64,000 nucleotides of DNA from Roseovarius sp. GTDB taxonomy: Bacteria; Pseudomonadota; Alphaproteobacteria; Rhodobacterales; Rhodobacteraceae. The notes below the pieces were generated by a model. It did not search any database. It was not told the origin of the DNA and worked only from the letters and a program-made list of their open reading frames with translations. The translations under genes and the position numbers were made by a program. The stretch's first letter is position 1. Each line of letters starts with the position of its first letter. The stretch covers positions 186,001-250,000 of the forward strand of contig JARGOC010000001.1 of NCBI GenBank assembly GCA_029212365.1, read 5' to 3'. Shown piece by piece: positions 8,660-17,328 of the stretch.

Positions 8660-8691
8660 GAGATCCTATCTAATAGGGATCCAAGGATCTC
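8660..8691 (+). promoter_or_regulatory. Hairpin in the 5' leader of the YjbE-like gene
   Basis: Outer arms GAGATCC (8660-8666) and GGATCTC (8685-8691) enclose a competing inner pair CCTAT/ATAGG (8665-8669 and 8673-8677). The two pairings overlap, so the leader could switch between folds. It ends 14 bases before the GGAGA that serves the start at 8716. Confidence 0.4.
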
Positions 8692-8715
8692 GAAATACCG
8701 GTTTTGGAGAATGTG

Positions 8716-8964
8716 ATGACAAAATTTACAACAATTGCTGCAGTAGCTGCCATGTTGGCCGCTTCCGCAACTTCAGCTTTGGCAGGTAACCCTGTTCCTG
8801 TTGAAGACCCCTACATTGCCCCCGCCGTTCCTGCTTCTAGCAGCGGCAGCTTGGGTGGCGGTGCTGGTGCTGTGATTGCTGGCGTTGCAGCTGCTGCAGT
8901 GCTTGCAGCTGCTGTATCGGACGACAGTGATACTGTGTCGACCCACACGCACACAGGCAACTAA
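8716..8964 (+). CDS. YjbE-like small exported protein
   Basis: An 82-residue protein with an N-terminal signal peptide (MTKFTTIAAVAAMLAASATS, cleavage probably after ALA near residue 24) and a mature part rich in Ala, Gly, Ser and Val, with an acidic Ser/Thr/His tail. Composition, size and layout resemble enterobacterial YjbE, the first product of the yjbEFGH exopolysaccharide operon. The yjbF and yjbH relatives lie just downstream on the other strand. ATG 8716 is chosen because GGAGA (8706-8710) precedes it. The match is by composition and context, so the name is tentative. Confidence 0.6.
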   Translation: MTKFTTIAAVAAMLAASATSALAGNPVPVEDPYIAPAVPASSSGSLGGGAGAVIAGVAAAAVLAAAVSDDSDTVSTHTHTGN

Positions 8965-9012
8965 AAAATCCAACAGTCGATCGCGGAGAAATTCGCAATC
9001 GGTTGGTAAAAA

Positions 9013-9051
9013 ATTTGACCCGATCCCTTAGTGGGTCGGGTCAATTTTTTT
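9013..9051 (+). terminator. Rho-independent terminator of the YjbE-like gene
   Basis: TTGACCCGA and TCGGGTCAA pair, extended inside by CCC/GGG around a TTAGT loop, and are followed by seven T residues. This is the strongest terminator of the region and also lies downstream of the convergent yjbF. Confidence 0.9.
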
Positions 9052-9147
9052 GGGCTTCACGGCATTATTATGACGCAGGCCTCGCCCGCCCTGTTTGGCT
9101 TTCGATTAGACTTGCCACGAGCCAGCAGAAAAAGTTGAAGGTGCAGG

Positions 9148-9828
9148 TCAGCGAAGTTGCTGAATAACGGTGGTACCGTAGAATTCGTTAAGCCATTGAA
9201 CTGACTGTAAAACCCGCCCAGACGCATCTACGGTGTAGATGTTGGTCATATCACGATCATCGCCATGACATGTCTCGGTCATTTGAATGGCCATCCGGTT
9301 TATCTCACCGATGTGCACAGGTGTGTCTGGACCGCGTGACACAGTGCAGTTGAGCCTGACTTCATAAATTATATCCTCGCCGTTCAGGTAGCGCTGTACG
9401 CGAGTGGAAGACCCTGATTTGCGCGCGGAGATCAATGAGAGCGTCTGATCTACATCTGACGACATCAAATCTTGATTCAGACCACGCGTTGCGGTCAGAA
9501 CGCCATTCTTGGTTGTGATGCTTCGCCGATCAGAACTGCCCACATCTGCCCACGTGCGGTATGCACCATTGCTGGCAATTTGGCGCAACAAAACATTGTT
9601 CTTGGTTTTTTCAAACGTCGCCAATGACAGAGGCCCGTTGACTGCATTCAGCGTTGGGCCGATGGCTGTTGAAATCTGCTGACTGTCAGTGACAACAGGT
9701 TCAGGCGCAGGCTTCAAATAGGATCGAGCCACGGCAAGACCAGGTCTGTCACTACGCGTGTTTGTACATGCTGTTACGCTTAAACCTGCTATCATCAGGG
9801 CTGCAAGGGTCCAGGTCTTTGTGTTCAT
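9148..9828 (-). CDS. yjbF: YjbF/GfcB-type lipoprotein
   Basis: A 226-residue lipoprotein with signal peptide and lipobox (LSVTAC, Cys21). The mature part has the YjbF/GfcB features: an early Leu/Ala-rich helix, a RTWADVGSSDRRSITTKNGVLTATRGLNQDL stretch split by short turns, and Cys residues near 160 and 187 that may pair. YjbF-type proteins are outer-membrane-associated partners of YjbH in an exopolysaccharide pathway. It overlaps yjbH by four bases (ATGA) and so is translationally coupled to it. Confidence 0.82.
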   Translation of the reverse strand: MNTKTWTLAALMIAGLSVTACTNTRSDRPGLAVARSYLKPAPEPVVTDSQQISTAIGPTLNAVNGPLSLATFEKTKNNVLLRQIASNGAYRTWADVGSSDRRSITTKNGVLTATRGLNQDLMSSDVDQTLSLISARKSGSSTRVQRYLNGEDIIYEVRLNCTVSRGPDTPVHIGEINRMAIQMTETCHGDDRDMTNIYTVDASGRVLQSVQWLNEFYGTTVIQQLR

Positions 9829-11939
9829 CGCCAGAACTTTCCCCAGCTATTAGCAATCTCAGGCTGATGAGAATTGCGTATTGTTTCATACAAACGTCCA
9901 TCAACATTCACCCTTGCCCCGCCATCGCGCAAGAATGGGCGTAGTGTCATGCCAGTCGTCTTTTTGGTTGGTTTACCTGTGGCCCAAGACAGAGGAATTT
10001 CAAACCGGATCCCTTTGTCGAAGGATCCGTCGCCAAATTGAACCGATGAGATATCGGTCTTGGTCATGAACGCGCCCACTTTCCAGCCATTGGCGAACTC
10101 GCGGTCAAGGGCCAATGTCGCGCCCCAATCTCCGGCCAGATAGCGGCCAACATCCACTTGGCTGTGAAAGCCATTACCAAAATCATAATAGGCCGAGGCA
10201 TGACCGCTGGCGCGCGGAATGACACCGCCGGGCGTGGTGCGTGACCGAAGACCAAAGCCCTGGTCAAACTCGCGCGGTTCCAGATAGTTCGCCTCAACCC
10301 CAAAGGCGAGGCGGCTGTCTACTGGCTTCCAAAGTAATTCACCGGAAACACCTGCATAGGCAGATTCCAGATACCCGACGGTCAAACGGCCATATATATC
10401 AGAGGCGGGGCGAAAGTATTTTGCCAGCGTTAGTTTATCAACGACAGGATGTTCGTTCTGCAGATATCGGGCCTGCTTTGTACGAACATGCGGAATGGTC
10501 GAATTGTTGATTGTCCGCGCTTTATCAAGGTTGCCCCCGATGGTTTGCGATAGGGAGCCAGTGGCGATCAGACCCGACCCAAAGTTGTACTCGGCCCGCG
10601 CGCGCACACCGGCATCTGCCATGACCGGGTTTTCCGCATCAAAGAAAATGGTTTTGATGAACGGCTCAACCCACCAGTTGAGCTGAGGATACAAACCGTC
10701 CACCGCCTTGGGGTAGTCGGCAAACTTTAGTGAGTCATCAAACTGGGCCGCGTTTAGGGCTGCGGATGCGGGCGCATTCTCAAGCCGCTCCAGATCGGAT
10801 CTGCTAAAAGTTAATGTGCTGGCAGGAATGCCTTGAGTCATCAAAGTGACGCGGATCGTTTCCACGGACGTTGGCAAACTACGCGACAGGTTGCGCAACG
10901 TTCGGCCAAGCGCTTGGGACTCGGCGCCATATTTGTCATTACGAATGCGGACATGGGCGGTTTTGCCTTTCAGGTCAATACCGTCCAGATCAATCTGGTC
11001 TTTATCCAACCCGGCAACCACGGCATTGGTGATAACCTGTTTGCTTGTTGGGTCTGTGGTCCATCCCAGATCCGATGCAGATCCGGCTGGGCGCACCGCT
11101 ACCGGTACAGGCCCCAATTCAACGCCACCAGGTGCTGGGCCATGTCTGGGGTTAAGCGTGAAGTTCACGCGTGCACCAAATTCACTACCATGTAGTGAGT
11201 AGGCACTCAGATGCACATCGTCTTGGATTTTATAGGTGACGCCAAAGTTCCAAGGGGTCTTTCGCTCAAAAATCCCGGCTGCATTTTCCTGATCATAAGC
11301 ATCCGAAGAATACTCAACCCCAAATGACAGCTTGTCATTTATATCATAGCTAGCACCGCCAAAGAACGAATAATCACCTTTGAACCAGTCATCGAAGGAA
11401 AACTCGCCGCCTTGTGACAGGAAGTTAAAACCGGGCCGCGTGCCGCTTGATCCAAAGCTGTTGTAACTGCCAAATCTGCCCCAACCGATACCACCAGTCA
11501 CCCTCAACTTGTCACCAATGGATTTGGTGGCCACGATATATTCGCCACCCAGCAGGCTCGTTCCGACAAAATCTTGCAGGCCAACGGCCACTGCTGGCGT
11601 ATACTGTCCTTCGTCAAATACGCGATACTTCAGATCGAAGCTGCGATCATAATAGGTCGTGAACTGGGGGGACAGATTTTTAGTGCCGGCCAAACGGAAG
11701 CTACCGGTCAGGCGTGGGGTAATCTGAAACGAAAGGGTGGTTTTACTGCTGCCGTCAAAATAGGAAACATTTGTGTTCAATTGCCCATCGGGCGCCATTT
11801 CTGCCGTTGGCATGTCTATCAGGCCACTGGGCGTGCCATAAGTGTTGACAACAGTCGTTGTCAGATTTTCAGGCACCGCCGCAACGGGCCAGGCCAAGGC
11901 CACTGCAGTCAGAGCTATCTTGCTGGACTTTTGGGTCAC
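9825..11939 (-). CDS. yjbH: YjbH-type outer membrane protein
   Basis: A 704-residue beta-rich protein of the YjbH family, predicted to form paired outer-membrane barrels for exopolysaccharide secretion. It has a signal peptide ending ALAWPVAA, the family N terminus YGTPSGLIDMPTAEMAPDGQLN, repeated amphipathic strands, and a C-terminal TKKTTGMTLRPFLRDGGARV. The frame is open to a TTG at 12002, but GTG 11939 has GGGAGG (11946-11951) at good spacing and exposes a normal signal peptide, so I prefer it. It is the first gene of the yjbH-yjbF pair, facing the YjbE-like gene. Confidence 0.82.
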   Translation of the reverse strand: MTQKSSKIALTAVALAWPVAAVPENLTTTVVNTYGTPSGLIDMPTAEMAPDGQLNTNVSYFDGSSKTTLSFQITPRLTGSFRLAGTKNLSPQFTTYYDRSFDLKYRVFDEGQYTPAVAVGLQDFVGTSLLGGEYIVATKSIGDKLRVTGGIGWGRFGSYNSFGSSGTRPGFNFLSQGGEFSFDDWFKGDYSFFGGASYDINDKLSFGVEYSSDAYDQENAAGIFERKTPWNFGVTYKIQDDVHLSAYSLHGSEFGARVNFTLNPRHGPAPGGVELGPVPVAVRPAGSASDLGWTTDPTSKQVITNAVVAGLDKDQIDLDGIDLKGKTAHVRIRNDKYGAESQALGRTLRNLSRSLPTSVETIRVTLMTQGIPASTLTFSRSDLERLENAPASAALNAAQFDDSLKFADYPKAVDGLYPQLNWWVEPFIKTIFFDAENPVMADAGVRARAEYNFGSGLIATGSLSQTIGGNLDKARTINNSTIPHVRTKQARYLQNEHPVVDKLTLAKYFRPASDIYGRLTVGYLESAYAGVSGELLWKPVDSRLAFGVEANYLEPREFDQGFGLRSRTTPGGVIPRASGHASAYYDFGNGFHSQVDVGRYLAGDWGATLALDREFANGWKVGAFMTKTDISSVQFGDGSFDKGIRFEIPLSWATGKPTKKTTGMTLRPFLRDGGARVNVDGRLYETIRNSHQPEIANSWGKFWR

Positions 11940-12073
11940 ACCAGGACCTCCCACCACGTCATTCAATGTTTGCACTTTAGCGAAGTCATCCAGCCACGAC
12001 AACGCCGTGATGTGACGATGGGCGGGTTGCTACATGGTGTTACAAAATGGCGACGTTTTCTGAGCCCGGCGCG

Positions 12074-13606
12074 TTAGCTTAGGGATAACAGCGCCACTGT
12101 CACAGACCCGCCCAACACTGCCCCGGCGCTCAGCAGAATGATACGGCGTGGCCAGCGGCTTCGTTTATCGGGAACAGGCGGTGTTGAATGACGGATCAGC
12201 GCATTTTCAACCAAAATTGGCAGGCGTGGGCCATAGCGCGCCAGAACGGCCAGCGTTTTGCCCAGGTCACGCGCCATCGCTGCAGGGCCAATGCTTTGCT
12301 TGATATAACTTTCCACCACTGGTCTGGCGACCTTCCAGATGTTGATATCCGGGCTGAGCGAGCGCGCCACGCCTTCAACCACCACCATGGTGCGCTGAAG
12401 TAAAATCAGCTCTGTTCGGGTTTCCATGCCGAACCGCTCGGTCACTTCAAACAAATAGGTTAACAGATTGCCCATACTGATCCGGCTGGCATCCATTCCA
12501 AAGATCGGCTCACCCACTGCGCGCAAGGCACGCGCAAATTCATCAACATCGCGGTTGGCCGGCACATAACCAGCTTCGAAATGGACTTCGGCAACGCGGC
12601 GGTAATCGCGCTTGATGAACCCATAGAGTATCTCGGCATATACCCGGCGCGTGTATTCATCGATATGGCCCATGATGCCAAAATCATAGGCGATGATATC
12701 GCCATTGGCAGCGACTTTCAGATTGCCCTGATGCATATCCGCATGAAAATACCCATCGCGCAGCGCATGGCTGAGAAACAGTTGCAAGATATTTTCGCCC
12801 AGTTTCACCCGGTCATGCCCGGCGTTGTCCAGGGCAGCGTTGTCACCCATGGCCACGCCATCGGCCCAGCCCATGGTCATCACCCGGCGCCCCGAGGCGT
12901 TCCACTTGATATCAGGCAGCTGAAAGCCGGAATCTTTGCTTGTATTGGCGGCAAATTCACTGGCCGAGGAGGCCTCAAGCCGCAAATCCAATTCGCCCAG
13001 CACCACACCCTCAAAATGTGCGATCACATCTGTGGGCCTAAGTCTGCGCGAGGAGGGCGACAGCAGCTCGATCACCCGTGCTGCAAGGTAGAAGGCATCT
13101 ATGTCCTTACGAAATGCCTTTTCGATACCGGGCCGCAAGACTTTTACGGCCACGTCTTCGCCAGTTTCACGCAGTTTTGCCTTGTGCACTTGCGCGATAG
13201 AGGCTGCCGCCACCGGCTCGCTGAAATCTGTGAACAGATTTTCGACCGAATCGCCCAACTCACGCGCGATGCTGTCTTTGGCCACATTCACCGGAAAGGG
13301 CGGTAATTTATCCTGCAATATCCGCAGTTCAGTGGCCAGACCACCCCCCACCAGATCAGGGCGCGTGGACAGGACCTGACCGAACTTGATGTAAGCCGGA
13401 CCAAGTGCCGTCAATGCGCGCAGGGCTGGCGGTTGGCTGCGATCCCCACGATAGCCCAACCATTGAAACGGCCAGGCCAGAAACCGCAGCGTGCCACGCA
13501 CCAATGGGGGGGCATCCATCGCATCGAGGATAAGCCCCATTGCGCCAGTGCGTTCCAATGTGGCGCCTGTACGGATGAGGCGCAAAATATTATGTGGCCC
13601 GCGCAT
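12074..13606 (-). CDS. ubiB: Ubiquinone biosynthesis protein UbiB
   Basis: A 510-residue atypical protein-kinase-like (ABC1/ADCK/UbiB) protein. The family-specific KxGQ motif (AYIKFGQVLSTRPDLV), an Ala-rich nucleotide loop (EPVAAASIAQVHKA) and the catalytic-loop equivalent YFHADMHQGNLKV are present. The C terminus has two hydrophobic helices that anchor UbiB to the inner membrane. It is an ATPase needed for ubiquinone synthesis, probably by helping extract lipid intermediates. It starts three bases after the ubiE stop, so ubiE-ubiB form one unit. Confidence 0.95.
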   Translation of the reverse strand: MRGPHNILRLIRTGATLERTGAMGLILDAMDAPPLVRGTLRFLAWPFQWLGYRGDRSQPPALRALTALGPAYIKFGQVLSTRPDLVGGGLATELRILQDKLPPFPVNVAKDSIARELGDSVENLFTDFSEPVAAASIAQVHKAKLRETGEDVAVKVLRPGIEKAFRKDIDAFYLAARVIELLSPSSRRLRPTDVIAHFEGVVLGELDLRLEASSASEFAANTSKDSGFQLPDIKWNASGRRVMTMGWADGVAMGDNAALDNAGHDRVKLGENILQLFLSHALRDGYFHADMHQGNLKVAANGDIIAYDFGIMGHIDEYTRRVYAEILYGFIKRDYRRVAEVHFEAGYVPANRDVDEFARALRAVGEPIFGMDASRISMGNLLTYLFEVTERFGMETRTELILLQRTMVVVEGVARSLSPDINIWKVARPVVESYIKQSIGPAAMARDLGKTLAVLARYGPRLPILVENALIRHSTPPVPDKRSRWPRRIILLSAGAVLGGSVTVALLSLS

Positions 13607-13609
13607 CGC

Positions 13610-14353
13610 CTAGATCTTCCAACCCGAATGCAGACAGGCAACACCCATGGTCAGGTTGCGATACTTCGCGTTTTCAAACCCGGCCTTTTTGACCATCTCC
13701 AAAAACGTCTCTTGATTCGGAAATTGGCGAATAGATTCAACGAGGTACTGATAGCTGTCACGATCACCGGCAATGGCCTGACCCATCCGTGGAATGATGT
13801 TGAAACTATAGAGGTCATAGGCTTTCTGCATCAGTTCATTCGGGATCTGGGAGAACTCTAGCACCATCAGTCGCCCGCCGGGTTTCAACACGCGAAACGC
13901 CTCGTTCAGGGCCTCCTGGGGCTGCGTCACATTGCGAATGCCAAAGCTGATTGTGTAGACATCAAATGTGTTGTCCTCAAACGGCAGCGCCATTGCATCA
14001 CCAACAATCCAGTCGAGACTGTCGGCCATCTGATCTGCCTCGGCCCGCTTGCGGCCTTCTACCAGCATCGGTTCGGTCAGATCCAGCACCGTGGCATGGC
14101 CTGATCCAGCCCGCTTCAAAAACCGGAATGAAATGTCACCGGTCCCACCCGCGACATCCAGCAGTTTTTGCCCAGCGCGCGGTGCCAGCCAGTCCATCAT
14201 CGCATCTTTCCAGATACGGTGAATTCCCATCGACATGGCATCATTCATCACGTCATATTTTGACGCCACACTGCCAAAAACGCCCTGCACCCGGCCGGCT
14301 TTTTCGGCCTCGGGTACGGTCTCAAATCCGAAATGGGTGGTTTTCTCGTTCAT
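13610..14353 (-). CDS. ubiE: Ubiquinone/menaquinone methyltransferase UbiE
   Basis: A 247-residue SAM-dependent C-methyltransferase. The SAM-binding motif I is [17 protein letters not shown], and the UbiE signatures [17 protein letters not shown] and [15 protein letters not shown] are present. It methylates 2-polyprenyl-6-methoxy-1,4-benzoquinol in ubiquinone synthesis. No menaquinone genes are in the window, so the ubiquinone role is the likely one. It is followed closely by ubiB and is divergent from mutM. Confidence 0.96.
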   Translation of the reverse strand: MNEKTTHFGFETVPEAEKAGRVQGVFGSVASKYDVMNDAMSMGIHRIWKDAMMDWLAPRAGQKLLDVAGGTGDISFRFLKRAGSGHATVLDLTEPMLVEGRKRAEADQMADSLDWIVGDAMALPFEDNTFDVYTISFGIRNVTQPQEALNEAFRVLKPGGRLMVLEFSQIPNELMQKAYDLYSFNIIPRMGQAIAGDRDSYQYLVESIRQFPNQETFLEMVKKAGFENAKYRNLTMGVACLHSGWKI

Positions 14354-14583
14354 TGGTAAACCCGTCTGAATTTCGAATGTTGTTATAGACTTGTACCCGC
14401 CGAATACAATGTGTCCGTTTTGACGCCATCAACCATCGCGCCCTCGGCATTCTCCCAACTCTGAAACAGCGTGATGCGACCAGCGTGCGACGATATTCTT
14501 ATTCTCACTACAAAGCCTGTCTGGCGGTTCTGATGTGGCGCGCTTATGATTAATTGGCAAGTTGTCTCACTCGGTGCTGTCCC

Positions 14584-15435
14584 ATGCCTGAACTTCCCGA
14601 AGTTGAAACTGTCCGCAGTGGCCTGACCCCCGCGATGCAGGGTCAGGTGATTGTTCAGGCAGATATCAACCGCCCTGATCTGCGTTGGCCTTTTCCTGAG
14701 CGCATGGCCGAGCGGCTGACAGGTCAAACGGTGCTGCAATTGCGCCGCCGCTCCAAGTATATTCTGGCCGACCTCTGCTCGGACGAAACATTGCTGATCC
14801 ACCTTGGTATGTCGGGCCGGATGCTTGTCTCGGGGGATCCGTTGGGGGCGTTTGCGCATGACCATCCTGCACCACAAAAGCATGACCATGTTGTACTGCA
14901 TATGGCCAATGGCGCGCGGATCACATTCAATGATCCCCGCCGGTTTGGGGCGATGGATCTGATGGACACCGCCACCGCCGAGACACATCCCCTGCTGGCA
15001 AAACTTGGCCCCGAACCCTTGGGCAATGCCTTCAGTGAGGCCTATCTGGCCGCGGCGTTGAAATCCAAAAATACCCCGATCAAATCAGCCCTTCTGGATC
15101 AACGAATCGTTGCGGGCTTGGGCAATATCTATGTGTGCGAGGCGTTGTTTCGTGCCCGCATTAGCCCCAAACGCCGCGCTGGGCAGATTTCCGCGCCCCG
15201 TGTTCATGCCCTTGTTCCGATCATTCGTGAGGTCTTGGCCGAGGCCATTAAAGCCGGGGGTTCTTCTCTCAAGGATTTCCGCCAAGCTGATGGTGAACTT
15301 GGATATTTTCAACACCGTTTTGATGTTTACGACCGTGAAGGCGAGGCCTGCCGAAACGAGGGATGCACCGGGGTTGTTCAGCGCATCGTGCAGTCGGGTC
15401 GATCGAGTTTCTATTGTGTCAAGTGTCAAAGATAG
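14584..15435 (+). CDS. mutM: Formamidopyrimidine-DNA glycosylase MutM/Fpg
   Basis: A 283-residue base-excision repair enzyme that removes 8-oxoguanine and formamidopyrimidines. The mature N terminus must be [13 protein letters not shown], where Pro is the catalytic Schiff-base residue, so ATG 14584 is the true start although the frame is open from 14554. The K-rich LRRRSKYIL segment carries the conserved Lys. Helix-two-turn-helix residues ([18 protein letters not shown]) and the C-terminal zinc finger (C-x4-C ... C-x2-C, ending YCVKCQR) are intact. Confidence 0.97.
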   Translation: MPELPEVETVRSGLTPAMQGQVIVQADINRPDLRWPFPERMAERLTGQTVLQLRRRSKYILADLCSDETLLIHLGMSGRMLVSGDPLGAFAHDHPAPQKHDHVVLHMANGARITFNDPRRFGAMDLMDTATAETHPLLAKLGPEPLGNAFSEAYLAAALKSKNTPIKSALLDQRIVAGLGNIYVCEALFRARISPKRRAGQISAPRVHALVPIIREVLAEAIKAGGSSLKDFRQADGELGYFQHRFDVYDREGEACRNEGCTGVVQRIVQSGRSSFYCVKCQR

Positions 15436-15498
15436 GTTGAACAGCCCGTCCACAGTGCTATTCCTTTTCCTCGAACAGCAACAACCGAAAGCAGACCA

Positions 15499-16275
15499 AT
15501 GGCTTTTGAGACGATCATCGTCGAAGTAGAAGACCACGTCGCCCTCATCACCCTTAACCGTCCTGATGCGATGAACGCACTCAATGACCAGCTTATGAAA
15601 GAGCTGGCGGCGGCCATGGGTGAGGCACAAGAAAATGATAAGGTGCGCTGCATCGTCGTGACCGGATCGGACAAGGCCTTTGCGGCCGGTGCCGACATTA
15701 AGATGATGAGCGAGAAAACTTTCGTCGAGGCATTCCTTGGCGATCTTTTTACCGCGGAACACAATGCGATCACGCGCATTCGCAAGCCCGTCATTGCGGC
15801 CGTGTCTGGGTATGCCCTTGGGGGGGGCTGCGAATTGGCGATGATGTGTGACTTCATCATCTGCTCGGACACCGCCAAATTCGGGCAACCCGAAATCAAC
15901 CTCGGTGTGATGGCTGGCATGGGCGGCTCGCAGCGGCTGACGCGCTTTGTCGGCAAATCCAAAGCCATGGATATGAACCTGACAGGCCGTTTCATGGATG
16001 CCCAAGAGGCAGAGCGCTCGGGCCTCGTATCCCGCGTTGTGCCGGGTAAAAAGCTGATGGAAGAGACAATGGGTGCGGCTCAAAAGATTGCCGAGAAATC
16101 CATGATCACCGCCATGGCCGTCAAGGAATCAGTGAACCGGTCCTATGAGACAACCCTTTCCGAGGGTCTGTTGTTCGAACGCCGCGTGTTTCATTCTTTG
16201 TTTGCAACGGAAGATCAAAAAGAAGGCATGGCCGCCTTCATCGAAAAACGCGAGCCTCAGTTCCGGGACAAATAA
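15499..16275 (+). CDS. Enoyl-CoA hydratase
   Basis: A 258-residue crotonase-family enzyme that hydrates 2-enoyl-CoA in fatty acid beta-oxidation. The oxyanion-hole regions ([12 protein letters not shown] and [15 protein letters not shown]) and both catalytic glutamates ([14 protein letters not shown] and the preceding GGGCELA) are conserved, as in short-chain enoyl-CoA hydratase EchA/ECHS1. It follows mutM on the same strand after 63 bases; mutM-echA-rpsT-dnaA is a common roseobacter arrangement. Confidence 0.92.
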   Translation: MAFETIIVEVEDHVALITLNRPDAMNALNDQLMKELAAAMGEAQENDKVRCIVVTGSDKAFAAGADIKMMSEKTFVEAFLGDLFTAEHNAITRIRKPVIAAVSGYALGGGCELAMMCDFIICSDTAKFGQPEINLGVMAGMGGSQRLTRFVGKSKAMDMNLTGRFMDAQEAERSGLVSRVVPGKKLMEETMGAAQKIAEKSMITAMAVKESVNRSYETTLSEGLLFERRVFHSLFATEDQKEGMAAFIEKREPQFRDK

Positions 16276-16277
16276 CT

Positions 16278-16306
16278 AAAGGGTGCGCAATACACACGCA
16301 CCCTTT
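16278..16306 (+). terminator. Hairpin after enoyl-CoA hydratase
   Basis: AAAGGGTGCG and CGCACCCTTT form a perfect 10-bp stem with a 9-base loop three bases after the stop codon. The trailing T-run is part of the stem, but the position supports a terminator. Confidence 0.7.
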
Positions 16307-16577
16307 ACACTGACCTGGCCAATCGGGCGGCCTAAACGGCCCCGGCGTGATCCGAACTATAGCTCTCCAAATAGGTTTCTCAGGCCTGTCGTGGCCGTGT
16401 TTTTCCACAAGGTTCAAAAGGCCCTTTGCAAACAACCCAAACTTGGGTATATGCGGCGGCAATACATGCGCGTGCGGCCCGCTCTGGCCAGAATCACCCC
16501 GGTTGATGCCAAGTCCGGTTTGGGTTTGCTGACGTGCATAATGAAACAGTAGAACCCGAAACAAAGGTTGATTCAAA
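16307..16577. other. Intergenic region before rpsT
   Basis: Apart from the hairpin above, no gene is supported between the hydratase and rpsT. The open frames on either strand have no ribosome site or recognisable product. The rpsT promoter should be in the last 60-100 bases; I could not place convincing -35 and -10 boxes. Confidence 0.6.
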
Positions 16578-16841
16578 ATGGCCAATACGCCTCAGTCCAA
16601 AAAACGCGCCCGCCAGAACGAGCGTCGTCTTGCCGTGAACAAAGCGCGTCGTTCGCGCATCCGTACACACCTTCGCAAAGTGGAAGAGGCGATCGCCTCT
16701 GGCAACAAAGATGATGCCACGGCAGCTTTGCGTGCCGCTCAGCCCGAGATGATGCGCGGCGTCACCAAAGGCGTTTACCACAAAAACACGGCTTCGCGGA
16801 AAATGTCGCGCTTGTCGGCTCGGGTCAAAGCCCTCGGTTAA
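16578..16841 (+). CDS. rpsT: 30S ribosomal protein S20
   Basis: An 87-residue, strongly basic helical protein starting [20 protein letters not shown], the S20 signature, and ending [17 protein letters not shown] ([13 protein letters not shown]). S20 binds 16S rRNA in the body of the small subunit. It is monocistronic with its own terminator, ahead of dnaA as in many alphaproteobacteria. Confidence 0.97.
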   Translation: MANTPQSKKRARQNERRLAVNKARRSRIRTHLRKVEEAIASGNKDDATAALRAAQPEMMRGVTKGVYHKNTASRKMSRLSARVKALG

Positions 16842-16868
16842 AGAATCCACGTTAACTCGTTGATAGGA

Positions 16869-16896
16869 AAAGGCGCTCTTTCGGGGCGCCTTTTTT
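16869..16896 (+). terminator. Rho-independent terminator of rpsT
   Basis: AAGGCGC and GCGCCTT pair around a short loop and are followed by TTTTTTC, 27 bases after the S20 stop. Confidence 0.9.
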
Positions 16897-17328
16897 CTTT
16901 GGATATGCTGAAAAATTGGCTCAATAGATTCTTTTTGATCAATCGATGTGTCAAGCGCGAAGATAGGTTGAAATGGTCACTGACAGCTTGTTAGTTTTGG
17001 AGTGCGATTCACGCTTGGGGGGACAGGCAGAGGCGCTTGAGATTGGCCACATCACGCTGCGTGACTGGTCTCAGGACGCATTAAACCTGCTATGTTCTAC
17101 AGGTATGCACACGACAACAAGATCGACCGCGCTCGTTATTGGGAATGGCGTTGGCATGATGATTTCGTTGCTCGGTGTGTACACTAAAGACTGAAATGAA
17201 CCACCGGCTCTGCTGACGATTGGCAGGGTGCCACGATGTTTTGTTCTTCCTTTTTGTGAGCGCTTGAAGGGGCGACGCCATTTGGCGCCAGACGGACAAA
17301 AGTAGATAGAGTTGTGGAATTGGGTGTG
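16897..17328. other. Intergenic region upstream of dnaA
   Basis: About 430 bases without a supportable gene. A 73-codon open frame at 16973-17194 has no family signature. I looked for DnaA boxes (TTATCCACA and close variants) on both strands and saw none that convinced me, so the region does not look like oriC. It should hold the dnaA promoter. Confidence 0.55.

Noticed and set aside
15085..16083. 332-codon minus-strand frame across mutM and the enoyl-CoA hydratase
   Set aside because: It spans two well-supported genes and has no ribosome site or signature.
16973..17194. 73-codon frame before dnaA
   Set aside because: No ribosome site, no signature, and composition unlike neighbouring genes.
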